A DNA stretch of 5,839 bases from Shewanellaceae bacterium (GCA_016779685.1 JADHND010000104.1:1-5839); one strand, 5' to 3'. Counted from the stretch's first letter, positions 1 to 5,839 are shown. The notes: a model not told the origin generated them from the sequence alone. Made by a program: numbers and translations.

Positions 1-908
1 TATAGTTTAGCTTCTCTTGACGCTTCTTGCGGCAGAAAATTATACTTCCAAGAGACTTGAGGGGGCAGCGACATTAAAATAGATTCGGTTCGACCTCCTG
101 ACTGGAGCCCAAAAATAGTTCCCCTATCATAGACCAAGTTAAACTCAACATAACGACCGCGACGATAGCACTGAAAAATGCGTTCGGCTTCAGTGAATGC
201 CAAATCACGGCGCAGTTTCACAATCGGTAGATAGGCGCGCAAAAAGCCGCCCCCCACAGCTTGAACAAATTCAAAGCAACGCGCAAAAGACCACCTATTT
301 AAATCATCAAAAAAGAGCCCCCCCACTCCACGGGTTTCTTGTCGATGTGGCAAATAAAAATAGCGGTCGCATTCATCTTTAAACTCAGCATAAATATCAG
401 CGCTAAATGGTGCGCAAATATCATAACAAACTTGATGCCAAGCTATCACATCGGCTTCATATGGGTAATAAGGTGTTAAATCCATGCCGCCACCAAACCA
501 CCAAATAGGCTTTTTATTGGATGGGTAAGCCACAAACAAACGCAAATTTGCATGCGTCGTTGGCATATGGGGATTACGTGGATGTATCACCAAAGAGACA
601 CCCAAGGCTTCAAACGGGCAACCCACTAAATGAGGCCGTTGTGCAGTCGCAGAAGCAGGCAACGCCACCCCCTTTACATGAGAAAAATTGACCCCTGCTT
701 TCTCAAGAACAAGTCCATTTTCCAAAACACGAGAACGACCACCACCACCTTGCTGATACACCCAAGCATCTTCATGAAAGCGAGCCTCAGGCTCCTCTTG
801 CTCTAATGCATCACAAATGCTTTCTTGTAGCGCCATCAGGTAGGTTTTAATAGCCGCCACATCAACAGCTGTCTCTAAATCGGATGTCAAGCAGGTCTGC
901 TCTTGCAT
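1..908 (-). CDS. hemF: Oxygen-dependent coproporphyrinogen III oxidase HemF, 3' end at the window edge
   Basis: HemF catalyses the O2-dependent oxidative decarboxylation of coproporphyrinogen III to protoporphyrinogen IX in cytosolic heme synthesis. I translated this frame by hand and it is open for 302 codons from ATG 906-908 to the window edge. The E. coli enzyme is about 299 residues, so only a short tail is missing; the last two visible bases allow Tyr or a stop. Family blocks in order: a GGGGRSRVLENG block near residues 54-65, IHPRNP with His109, a second conserved His119, WWFGGGMDLTP (136-146), GLFFDDLN (197-204), then RRGRYVEFNLVYDRG and GLQSGGRTESILMSLPP near the C-terminus. These match the E. 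coli enzyme closely. The start is supported by a TAAGGA ribosome site about 8 bases upstream, and the gene begins 21 bases after the tsaC stop, so it is probably the third gene of yrdD-tsaC-hemF. Two long G runs occur in the coding strand, but the frame is intact. Confidence 0.96.
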   Translation of the reverse strand, partial: MQEQTCLTSDLETAVDVAAIKTYLMALQESICDALEQEEPEARFHEDAWVYQQGGGGRSRVLENGLVLEKAGVNFSHVKGVALPASATAQRPHLVGCPFEALGVSLVIHPRNPHMPTTHANLRLFVAYPSNKKPIWWFGGGMDLTPYYPYEADVIAWHQVCYDICAPFSADIYAEFKDECDRYFYLPHRQETRGVGGLFFDDLNRWSFARCFEFVQAVGGGFLRAYLPIVKLRRDLAFTEAERIFQCYRRGRYVEFNLVYDRGTIFGLQSGGRTESILMSLPPQVSWKYNFLPQEASREAKL

Positions 909-929
909 AATATGTCCTTAAAGTTTGGC

Positions 930-1490
930 TTAACGAATTTGCTGTCCAGTAATGGCATTAAAAATAGACGAGGCTTGGTTCGCACCCCCCAGACCACCTT
1001 TTAAGCAAAGAACCTGATCGGAAAATTGATGCTCAATTTCAGCATGGGTTGTCGCTGCAACTTGTCCTGCTATATTAGCACTCGTGGACACAATACCGCC
1101 ACCAAAAGCGTCACATAAGGCACGCACCACTGGATGATGACTTACACGCACCGCAATAGTAGTGTGCTCACCGCACAACAAAGGTTGCAATGTTGGCAAT
1201 GCTGGCACCACCCATGTCGTGGGTGTCGGCAAGGCCCAAACCGCTTGCATCTGTGCTTGGGTGGCGGGTGCAATTGCTGACCAATCGACAAAAACGTCAA
1301 GTTGTCGCAGCGTCGATACCACCACGATTACCCCTTTATGGCTAGGGCGTTGCTTTAACTGCAATAAACTTGCTAAGGCTGATGTGCTCCAAGGATCGCA
1401 ACCCAGACCAAAAACCGCTTCAGTCGGATAAGCAATCACCTGTTGTTGTTGGAGTGCAAAGACGGCTTGTTCAAGATTTATTAGGTGCAT
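930..1490 (-). CDS. tsaC: Threonylcarbamoyl-AMP synthase TsaC (Sua5/YciO/YrdC family)
   Basis: TsaC makes threonylcarbamoyl-AMP from threonine, bicarbonate and ATP, the first step of the t6A37 modification of ANN-decoding tRNAs. The protein is 186 residues, the size of the E. coli single-domain enzyme (190), and lacks the extra C-terminal domain of Sua5. Visible motifs are YPTEAVFGLGCDP (21-33), the KQRP substrate loop (46-49), K52-G53, AVRVSHHP (113-120) and STSAN (135-139). Where most homologues read WPGPVT, this one reads ALPTPTTW (86-93), so the usual Gly is Thr. The ATG lies inside the last codons of the upstream zinc-ribbon gene (10-base overlap) and is preceded by a GGGGGACAGGG purine run, which suggests translational coupling. 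The role is known from the family; the motif change is seen directly. Confidence 0.93.
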   Translation of the reverse strand: MHLINLEQAVFALQQQQVIAYPTEAVFGLGCDPWSTSALASLLQLKQRPSHKGVIVVVSTLRQLDVFVDWSAIAPATQAQMQAVWALPTPTTWVVPALPTLQPLLCGEHTTIAVRVSHHPVVRALCDAFGGGIVSTSANIAGQVAATTHAEIEHQFSDQVLCLKGGLGGANQASSIFNAITGQQIR

Positions 1491-2041
1491 CCCTGTCCCC
1501 CTTCAACATCCGCAGTGGCGTTATCCATATCGGCCATTTGATGCTGACATTGCTTTTTCGCACACATCAAAACTGGCCGTGAACGCAACTTACGCCGAAG
1601 CAGCACAGGAAAATCACAGCGTTCACATTGCTTTTGCACAGGAGGATAATGCACACTGTAATGACATCGAGGATATTGATCACAACCGTAAAAAACACGC
1701 CCTGAACGCCCCGCTCTTTGGACAAGCTGACCTGCTTGGCAAACCGGGCAATCGACTCTATTGACATCAGATTCAATGCTTGAACGTTGATAATGGCATT
1801 GCGGAAAACCAGAGCACGCCACAAAAGCGCCGTAGCGACCGGATTTTAGTTGCAAAGAGAGACCACAATTTGGGCAAGTTGTGCCTAATAACGCTAACGT
1901 TTCAAATACTTTTGGTTCAATATAATCGCAAGCTGGGTATTGAGAGCAACCTACAAATGAACCTGTGCGACCACTTTTAACCTGCAAAGCAGACTGACAA
2001 AGAGGGCAAACACCTTTAGAACAAGATTCTGATGTGACCAT
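1481..2041 (-). CDS. yrdD: Topoisomerase I-type zinc-ribbon protein, YrdD-like
   Basis: This 186-residue protein consists almost entirely of four Cys4 zinc-ribbon modules of the kind at the C-terminus of bacterial topoisomerase I, without any topoisomerase catalytic domain. The cysteines fall at 12/15/32/38, 56/59/76/82, 98/101/120/126 and 139/142/160/165. The first three modules carry the typical core CPxC...G..G.F/V...C...P.C. The fourth has a shorter, more degenerate tail (CAKKQC). Length and layout fit E. coli YrdD (about 180 residues), which is also encoded just before tsaC. Single-stranded nucleic acid binding is plausible from the topoisomerase tail, but the function of YrdD is not established. 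The ATG follows a weak AGAAG ribosome site, and a strong promoter candidate lies just upstream. The 3' end overlaps the tsaC start by 10 bases. Confidence 0.9.
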   Translation of the reverse strand: MVTSESCSKGVCPLCQSALQVKSGRTGSFVGCSQYPACDYIEPKVFETLALLGTTCPNCGLSLQLKSGRYGAFVACSGFPQCHYQRSSIESDVNRVDCPVCQAGQLVQRAGRSGRVFYGCDQYPRCHYSVHYPPVQKQCERCDFPVLLRRKLRSRPVLMCAKKQCQHQMADMDNATADVEGGQGCT

Positions 2042-2074
2042 AACTTCTGACTTCGCGCATTCAACAACTGCCGT

Positions 2075-2103
2075 ATTATAGTTGGATTACGCATTAAAGC
2101 CAA
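2075..2103 (-). promoter_or_regulatory. Candidate sigma70-type promoter of yrdD-tsaC-hemF
   Basis: On the minus strand a TTGGCT -35 element (2098-2103) is followed by a 17-base spacer and a perfect TATAAT -10 element (2075-2080). The predicted start, near 2068, leaves a 5' leader of about 27 bases before the yrdD ATG. No other promoter-like sequence is evident between the three downstream genes, which nearly touch or overlap, so this probably drives all of them. This is a consensus match by eye, not measured. Confidence 0.72.
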
Positions 2104-2156
2104 GTCTTATCAGGCTCATAGAACCTCAACAATCAAATCAATCTCAGCTCAAAGAC

Positions 2157-3461
2157 TCAAGTCTGGGCAGTAGATGCTTGATGCATCTTAAGCGCAAACA
2201 AAATCCCAGTACTCCAATCACCGCCACTTTCAACACTCAAGGCCTTACAAATCGTGGCTTCAATTCTTTTATCAACCTCCAAACACATAAGCAATAAGCG
2301 TTCTTCTGTTTTTATATCGTGAAGCAACGTAAATAAACTTTGAATAATCCAGACAAAATCATGATCATTAAGCTCACGCTCCAGCGCTATCACCATCAAG
2401 GCTGTTCGTGTATAAATAAATGTGTAAGTTTGAAAATACCATACATTGAGCCAGCCTGACTTCGGAAAGTCATGTCTAATCATGCTCTCTAAGAAAAAGT
2501 TAATCCATGCGACAGGTCGGGTAGCTATATAATCTTGATAACGCTGCAAAGCCATCGGATTTTGTAAAATTTTCTCAATCAGATCTTGGCGCTTCGCAGA
2601 AGTCAGCTCTTTATCTTTTGCAAAGGCGATAATATTCTGGTCGAGCAGAGTGCTTAATTCAAAAAAACGTCCCGTCAATTTAGAAACGGGCACTAAACAG
2701 GCTTTCAAATAATCAAACATGCTTAGAAATATTAATGCGGTCGCGCCACGAAAAGGCGGTGTTTTTTGATAGGCATATCGAACTGAACCGCTGCTGATAA
2801 CGTTACTATGGTATTCAATTCGATCCAACATCAGCGTTGGTGACTGTGCCTTTAATGCTTGTAAATCAGCGAGGGTTAAACCCAATGTATAAAGATTTTC
2901 TTCGATTGAAGCGTCTTCTATCAGTAAAATATCTCGCATCAATAACCTGACCGCCGCAAACCATGGCGGGCGTTCGTAGGGTTTTTTATTCAACTTGATG
3001 TTACTAGGTTGGTTTTCAGTGATGGGATCAAGCGCATCGGCATAAAACAACAACCGCCTAACCGCTTCTGGACAGCCCAATGTCAAGCTCACTTCCTTAA
3101 ATCGAGAACCTCGATTGAATGTCAATCGTGGATATTCCTTACACATATCCGGCATTTTTTCAGGGCCATCATATTGATAAACTTGACATAAATTATCTTT
3201 GCCAACAAAAAAGCAATGGCCTTCCTCATTGGTAAGCATTTCAGCGTATGCACTAGAAGTACCCCATGCTCCCGATCCTTGTTTATGTAAACGCTTAAAG
3301 ACTTCAGCCTCTTTGATATTCATTTTGCTTTTATAAAGCATGTGTTTATAAAATTTCTTATCAATAATTAGCTTATAATTTGTTCTACAACAGTTATCTT
3401 CACATTCAGCGCCGATACACTTAAAGTCGACAACATACTTTGGTTTAATGATCTCAACCAT
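2157..3461 (-). CDS. FliB-family lysine N-methylase-like protein, divergent paralogue
   Basis: This 434-residue protein belongs to the FliB (flagellin lysine N-methylase) family. Salmonella FliB methylates surface lysines of flagellin and is reported to use a cysteine-bound [4Fe-4S] cluster. The N-terminal signature is present: CIGAECEDNCC with Cys15, 20, 24 and 25, then Cys83, Cys92, the MCKEYPR block with Cys107, and GCPEAVRR with Cys130. The C-terminal half shows the aromatic helical region WINFFLESMIRHDFP and FVWIIQSLFTLLHD, which lines up with the second FliB gene in this window. It is more divergent than that gene: CCRTNYKL replaces the usual CC..W.I, and HCFFV replaces CPML. Start: ATG with an AGAGGGGGAG ribosome site directly upstream. 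It ends 54 bases before the -35 element of the yrdD promoter and is probably a separate transcript. The substrate is unknown; the family call is firm, the methylase activity inferred. Confidence 0.85.
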   Translation of the reverse strand: MVEIIKPKYVVDFKCIGAECEDNCCRTNYKLIIDKKFYKHMLYKSKMNIKEAEVFKRLHKQGSGAWGTSSAYAEMLTNEEGHCFFVGKDNLCQVYQYDGPEKMPDMCKEYPRLTFNRGSRFKEVSLTLGCPEAVRRLLFYADALDPITENQPSNIKLNKKPYERPPWFAAVRLLMRDILLIEDASIEENLYTLGLTLADLQALKAQSPTLMLDRIEYHSNVISSGSVRYAYQKTPPFRGATALIFLSMFDYLKACLVPVSKLTGRFFELSTLLDQNIIAFAKDKELTSAKRQDLIEKILQNPMALQRYQDYIATRPVAWINFFLESMIRHDFPKSGWLNVWYFQTYTFIYTRTALMVIALERELNDHDFVWIIQSLFTLLHDIKTEERLLLMCLEVDKRIEATICKALSVESGGDWSTGILFALKMHQASTAQT

Positions 3462-3463
3462 GA

Positions 3464-3473
3464 CTCCCCCTCT
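3464..3473 (-). promoter_or_regulatory. Strong ribosome binding site of the divergent FliB-like gene
   Basis: The purine run AGAGGGGGAG ends two bases before the ATG at 3459-3461, with the AGAGG core at about 7 bases. It fixes the start of this gene and is far stronger than the ribosome sites of its neighbours. I found no convincing promoter for this gene in 3474-3569. Confidence 0.7.
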
Positions 3474-3512
3474 TAAGCTTATTCAATTGATGCAAAAATA
3501 AAGCCACTTAAC

Positions 3513-3541
3513 TTGGTATTCTTCGCGTCAACAGATACAAT
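3513..3541 (+). promoter_or_regulatory. Candidate sigma70-type promoter of the small exported-protein gene
   Basis: TTGGTA (3513-3518) and TACAAT (3536-3541) are separated by exactly 17 bases, with the second element matching the -10 consensus at 5 of 6 positions. The predicted start, near 3548, lies about 22 bases before the ATG at 3570. If this is the promoter, translation cannot begin at the in-frame TTG at 3513, which is part of the -35 element. Assigned by eye. Confidence 0.5.
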
Positions 3542-3569
3542 AAACATTATTAAGAAAATTTTACCAACG

Positions 3570-4112
3570 ATGCCAAAATCTTCCTCATGGTTTAACAACA
3601 AAGCACTGTTGACACTACTTGTCATCTCGATTTTCTTAATATTTCAATATGATTGCGATACCATGTTTCGCAAAGATGCCCGGCAGCAAATGCTAGAAGC
3701 TGCAATCAAAAAACAAATTCTGGTGCCGACGCGAGACGTCCATTACTTCGCAAAATGGTTTGATTTAAATCATGATGGGCAGAAAGAAGCTGTGGTCTAT
3801 GTCGCTAGCCCCAGCCTCTGTGGCAGTGGTGGCTGTAATACCTACGTGTTTCAGTGGGATGCCTCCAAAGCAATGTATGAACAAATTGGTCACATCCCCA
3901 CCAGCCAGCCTCCTATTATGGCTACACCACAGCGCAGCAAAGGCTGGAACAACTTACGTATACGTCGTAGCAGCAAGCGCTTTGTCGAGATGCATTTCCA
4001 AGAGCAGCGCTACCGTCCAATCACCAGTGAGCTAGCAAGCGATCCTGTTTACGGAGCAACCCTGATTGAGCCCTATGAGCATTATCTTGAAGGCCTATCA
4101 CTCTACGACTAA
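3570..4112 (+). CDS. Membrane-anchored or exported protein with DxNxDG loop and CGSGGC motif, function unknown
   Basis: I do not recognise this gene by name. From ATG 3570 it encodes 180 residues. A short positive N-terminus (Lys3, Lys11) precedes a hydrophobic stretch at about 12-26 (ALLTLLVISIFLIFQ), which looks like a signal anchor or uncleaved signal. No lipobox precedes Cys29. The rest should lie outside the cytoplasm. It contains DLNHDGQKE (65-73), a calcium-loop-like DxNxDGxxE pattern of the FG-GAP/EF-hand kind, followed by a beta-like stretch and LCGSGGC (83-89), whose Cys84 and Cys89 could form a disulfide. The tail is polar and rich in Tyr, Pro and Arg. The reading frame extends upstream to a TTG at 3513, but that overlaps the promoter candidate, so I chose 3570; the ribosome site there is weak. 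It is the only plus-strand gene, divergent from one FliB gene and overlapping the other by 15 bases tail to tail. Any link to FliB is inference. Confidence 0.8.
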   Translation: MPKSSSWFNNKALLTLLVISIFLIFQYDCDTMFRKDARQQMLEAAIKKQILVPTRDVHYFAKWFDLNHDGQKEAVVYVASPSLCGSGGCNTYVFQWDASKAMYEQIGHIPTSQPPIMATPQRSKGWNNLRIRRSSKRFVEMHFQEQRYRPITSELASDPVYGATLIEPYEHYLEGLSLYD

Positions 4113-5363
4113 AGTGCTCTCCCCAAGATTGGCTGCGATAGTTGAGCCAGCACGCGTTTTCATTGTTGATTTGAAGGGTGGTAGGAGCAACCAATTAAGT
4201 GGCGAGCTTAAACTGACACCTTGTTGTTGCTTCTCTTGTTCATACGCATGCAACAATTGCTGAAAAACACGTCCTTGCAGTGCTTTATGGAAGCTTTGAA
4301 ACACCAAAATGATTCGCTCTTGAGTAAGAACACCCTGTTTTGAAAACAACAAAATCAAAGTGCGCAAAAAAATAAATTCATAACCAAATTTATACCAAAA
4401 ATGCCCCATCGACTGTGCTGGAAAATCGCTGTTATAGACACTGTATTTAAAGTAATTGCACCAAACAAGCTGCATGTCAGCCCCAGCCTCTTCTGACAGA
4501 GGCTGACTAAGCACTTCTTTTACAAACGCGACCGGGCGCTTGTCGGGAGGCAAAGCTTCTGTCACCAAGCTTAATAGCGACTGCAATCGTGGGTTCTGCC
4601 GCCTAAGCTTCTGGTGCTTATCGCTGGTTAGATGAACCAACATAAACATAAAAAAATGCACCTGCTGATTCAACTGTACCAAACTTTGTTTAAATTGTGT
4701 TTGTAACACGGCCTGAAAATTGACTTGTTGTATTGATAACAGGTGGCGGTTAAAATTTTCTTCGTGGCCCACGTAACGCAGCAATCGCTCTATAGCAAAC
4801 CCAATGGTGTATAGCTTTGATTCAAATATGTGCTGCGGCTGCTCAACCGTCTGTAAAACCCAAGTCTTAACATCATGGTACCAAGAGGGGCGATGGTAAT
4901 CCGCATAGTGTTTCGTTGTAACATTGGGCACATCAAAGCGCTGAAAATTCATACTGCTGGGTTCAAATAGAATCTTTCTGGTTGCTTCAGGACAAGACAT
5001 CAACAACGTATGTTCAGTTAAGTGAAGTCCACGCTGCAAACTCTGTCTAGGGAACAGGCGGCAAGTATTGGGTAGATGTTCTAAACCGTCTTCAATTTGA
5101 ATCCGACATAAATTGGTGGCGGTTAACATCGGACACCGTTGGTTTGAATCTAATCGCACCTCAGCAAAATCATGTCCCTGCTGTGTTGGCTGAAAAGCCT
5201 GACTGGCTTCTGCTTTAAGCTTACTTTTGTATATCATAAATTGATAAGTTGGCTTATCAACTGATATATGCCAATGGGTACAGCAGCTATCTACACAATC
5301 CGTGCCTATACACTGAAAGTCATGATAAAATTGAGGCTTGAAATCAAAAGCATCGTTGACCAT
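4098..5363 (-). CDS. fliB: FliB-family flagellin lysine N-methylase, canonical motif copy
   Basis: This 421-residue protein carries the full FliB signature. CIGTDCVDSCC (Cys18, 23, 27, 28) runs into THWHISVDK, keeping the conserved Trp31. Then follow CPML (Cys77), NLCRIQ (Cys86), TCRLFPR (Cys101) and SCPEATRK (Cys124). These cysteines match one for one those of the other FliB-like gene here. The C-terminal region WCNYFKYSVYNSDFP and the helical FQSFHKALQG fit the family. FliB transfers methyl groups to lysine side chains of flagellin in Salmonella, with a reported [4Fe-4S] cluster; length is close to the Salmonella protein (about 400). No flagellin gene is in the window, so the substrate is unproven. 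The ATG has AGGA 7 bases upstream, within a 9-base inverted repeat. The stop overlaps the end of the plus-strand gene. A terminator separates it from typA. Confidence 0.87.
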   Translation of the reverse strand: MVNDAFDFKPQFYHDFQCIGTDCVDSCCTHWHISVDKPTYQFMIYKSKLKAEASQAFQPTQQGHDFAEVRLDSNQRCPMLTATNLCRIQIEDGLEHLPNTCRLFPRQSLQRGLHLTEHTLLMSCPEATRKILFEPSSMNFQRFDVPNVTTKHYADYHRPSWYHDVKTWVLQTVEQPQHIFESKLYTIGFAIERLLRYVGHEENFNRHLLSIQQVNFQAVLQTQFKQSLVQLNQQVHFFMFMLVHLTSDKHQKLRRQNPRLQSLLSLVTEALPPDKRPVAFVKEVLSQPLSEEAGADMQLVWCNYFKYSVYNSDFPAQSMGHFWYKFGYEFIFLRTLILLFSKQGVLTQERIILVFQSFHKALQGRVFQQLLHAYEQEKQQQGVSLSSPLNWLLLPPFKSTMKTRAGSTIAANLGESTLVVE

Positions 5364-5365
5364 AT

Positions 5366-5449
5366 TTGTTCCTGCTATCAGGATCCAGCTGACGACCCCG
5401 TCATCATACTTACAAGTCTAGCTAAGATTTTAAAATACAACAGGAACAA
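5366..5449 (-). promoter_or_regulatory. Leader of the fliB gene with nested inverted repeats covering its ribosome site
   Basis: In the minus-strand sense, TTGTTCCTG (5441-5449) is a perfect 9-base complement of CAGGAACAA (5366-5374), which contains the AGGA ribosome site of the FliB gene. Between them sits a small palindrome, TGACG-loop-CGTCA (5390-5403). If the RNA starts upstream of 5450, the outer pairing could mask the ribosome site. A weak -10-like TATATT lies at 5448-5453 with only a poor TTAGGC 17 bases upstream; a start from it would fall inside the outer arm and prevent the pairing. The repeats are seen; the regulation is inferred. Confidence 0.35.
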
Positions 5450-5460
5450 TATAGACATCA

Positions 5461-5493
5461 AAAAGAAAAGCCTAACAGGATGTCAGGCTTTTT
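5461..5493 (-). terminator. Rho-independent terminator of typA
   Basis: Eighteen bases past the typA stop, the minus strand reads a 12-base-pair stem, AAAAGCCTGACA with TGTTAGGCTTTT (5467-5493, one G-U pair), around a 3-base loop. It is followed by a T-rich tract, CTTTTT (5461-5466). On the opposite strand the same position is an A-C mismatch, so the structure favours minus-strand termination, as expected for typA. Confidence 0.85.
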
Positions 5494-5511
5494 TGTCTAT
5501 AAAAAACGCTA

Positions 5512-5839
5512 TTAACTTTTCGATCGACCAGCGCGTTTACGCTCATTTTCAGTTAAATGCTTTTTACGCAATCGAATGTTTTCAGGCGTTACCTCAACTA
5601 ACTCATCATCATTGATAAATTCGAGAGCTTTTTCGAGTGTCATGACCACGGGCGGCGTCAATACTTGTGCATCGTCCGTGCCTGAAGCGCGAACATTCGT
5701 TAACTGCTTACCTTTGAGCACATTGACTGTCAAGTCATTATCACGATTGTGAATCCCGACAACCATACCTTCATACACTTCTGTACCATGGCCTATAAGC
5801 ATACGTCCACGCTCTTGCAAATTGAAGAGTGCATTGGTG
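5512..5839 (-). CDS. typA: TypA/BipA translational GTPase, C-terminal part only
   Basis: These are the last 108 codons of TypA (BipA), a ribosome-binding translation-factor GTPase involved in ribosome assembly and stress or cold adaptation. The GTPase domain and the start lie beyond the window. The visible part is the family-specific C-terminal domain and matches E. coli closely: LIGHGTEVYEGM, GIHNRDNDLTVN, LTNVRASGTDD, a LEFINDDELVEVTPENIRLR block, then KKHLTENERKRA and a short basic tail. The reading frame is open to the window edge, so Leu at 5818-5820 is internal. A strong terminator follows directly, so typA ends its transcript here and the downstream FliB gene should have its own promoter. 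Confidence 0.96.
   Translation of the reverse strand, partial: TNALFNLQERGRMLIGHGTEVYEGMVVGIHNRDNDLTVNVLKGKQLTNVRASGTDDAQVLTPPVVMTLEKALEFINDDELVEVTPENIRLRKKHLTENERKRAGRSKS

Noticed and set aside
197..382. Plus-strand open frame of 61 codons
   Set aside because: It lies wholly antisense to the well-conserved hemF coding frame and has no recognisable product or ribosome site.
1162..1582. Two plus-strand open frames opposite tsaC and the end of yrdD
   Set aside because: Both are antisense shadows of genes with clear family motifs; their translations look compositionally random.
1567..1980. Further open frames on both strands inside yrdD
   Set aside because: They overlap the four-finger zinc-ribbon frame, whose regular cysteine spacing proves which frame is coding.
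2098..2116. Possible hairpin AGCC-loop-GGCT after the divergent FliB-like gene as a terminator
   Set aside because: The stem is only 4 base pairs with an 11-base loop and no T run, and it overlaps the -35 element of the yrdD promoter.
3462..3569. Promoter for the divergent FliB-like gene around TTGACG (3526-3531, minus strand)
   Set aside because: The -35 hexamer is good but no acceptable -10 lies 16-18 bases downstream, so I did not annotate it.
5268..5615. Plus-strand 115-codon open frame across the fliB-typA gap
   Set aside because: It overlaps the start of fliB and the conserved end of typA and runs through the terminator; no family resemblance or good ribosome site.

Overview
The window looks like a chromosomal segment of a gammaproteobacterium. 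The C-terminus of TypA/BipA, the aerobic coproporphyrinogen oxidase HemF, a short E. coli-style TsaC and a YrdD-like zinc-ribbon protein all resemble E. coli proteins, and yrdD-tsaC is a familiar gammaproteobacterial pairing. I cannot name a genus. No RNA genes, CRISPR array, insertion sequence or integrase is visible. Apart from one gene on the plus strand, all coding runs on the minus strand, so the genes are transcribed from high to low coordinates.

Right end, in order of transcription: the last 108 codons of typA (5512-5839) are followed after 17 bases by a good intrinsic terminator (5461-5493). Next comes a 148-base gap (5364-5511), which holds that terminator and a leader with inverted repeats. 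A canonical FliB-family gene follows (4098-5363; flagellin lysine N-methylase family, cysteine-rich putative iron-sulfur protein).

Middle: a plus-strand gene (3570-4112) encodes an unrecognised 180-residue membrane-anchored or exported protein with a DxNxDG loop and a CGSGGC motif. It has its own plausible sigma70-type promoter, and its 3' end overlaps the FliB gene by 15 bases, tail to tail. Divergent from it is a second, more degenerate FliB-family gene (2157-3461). The two FliB paralogues thus bracket the small gene. No flagellin or other flagellar gene is in the window.

Left end: a strong candidate sigma70-type promoter (2075-2103) starts a compact run of three genes. These are yrdD (four Cys4 zinc ribbons like those of the topoisomerase I tail), tsaC (threonylcarbamoyl-AMP synthase for tRNA t6A37) and hemF (heme synthesis). 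The first two overlap by 10 bases and hemF follows 21 bases after tsaC. The hemF stop codon lies outside the window or at its very edge.

Functionally, the left and right ends are housekeeping: tRNA modification, heme synthesis and a ribosome-associated GTPase. The middle fliB / small gene / fliB block is the accessory-looking part and the place to look for new biology: what two FliB-type methylases modify, and whether the exported protein between them is connected to them.
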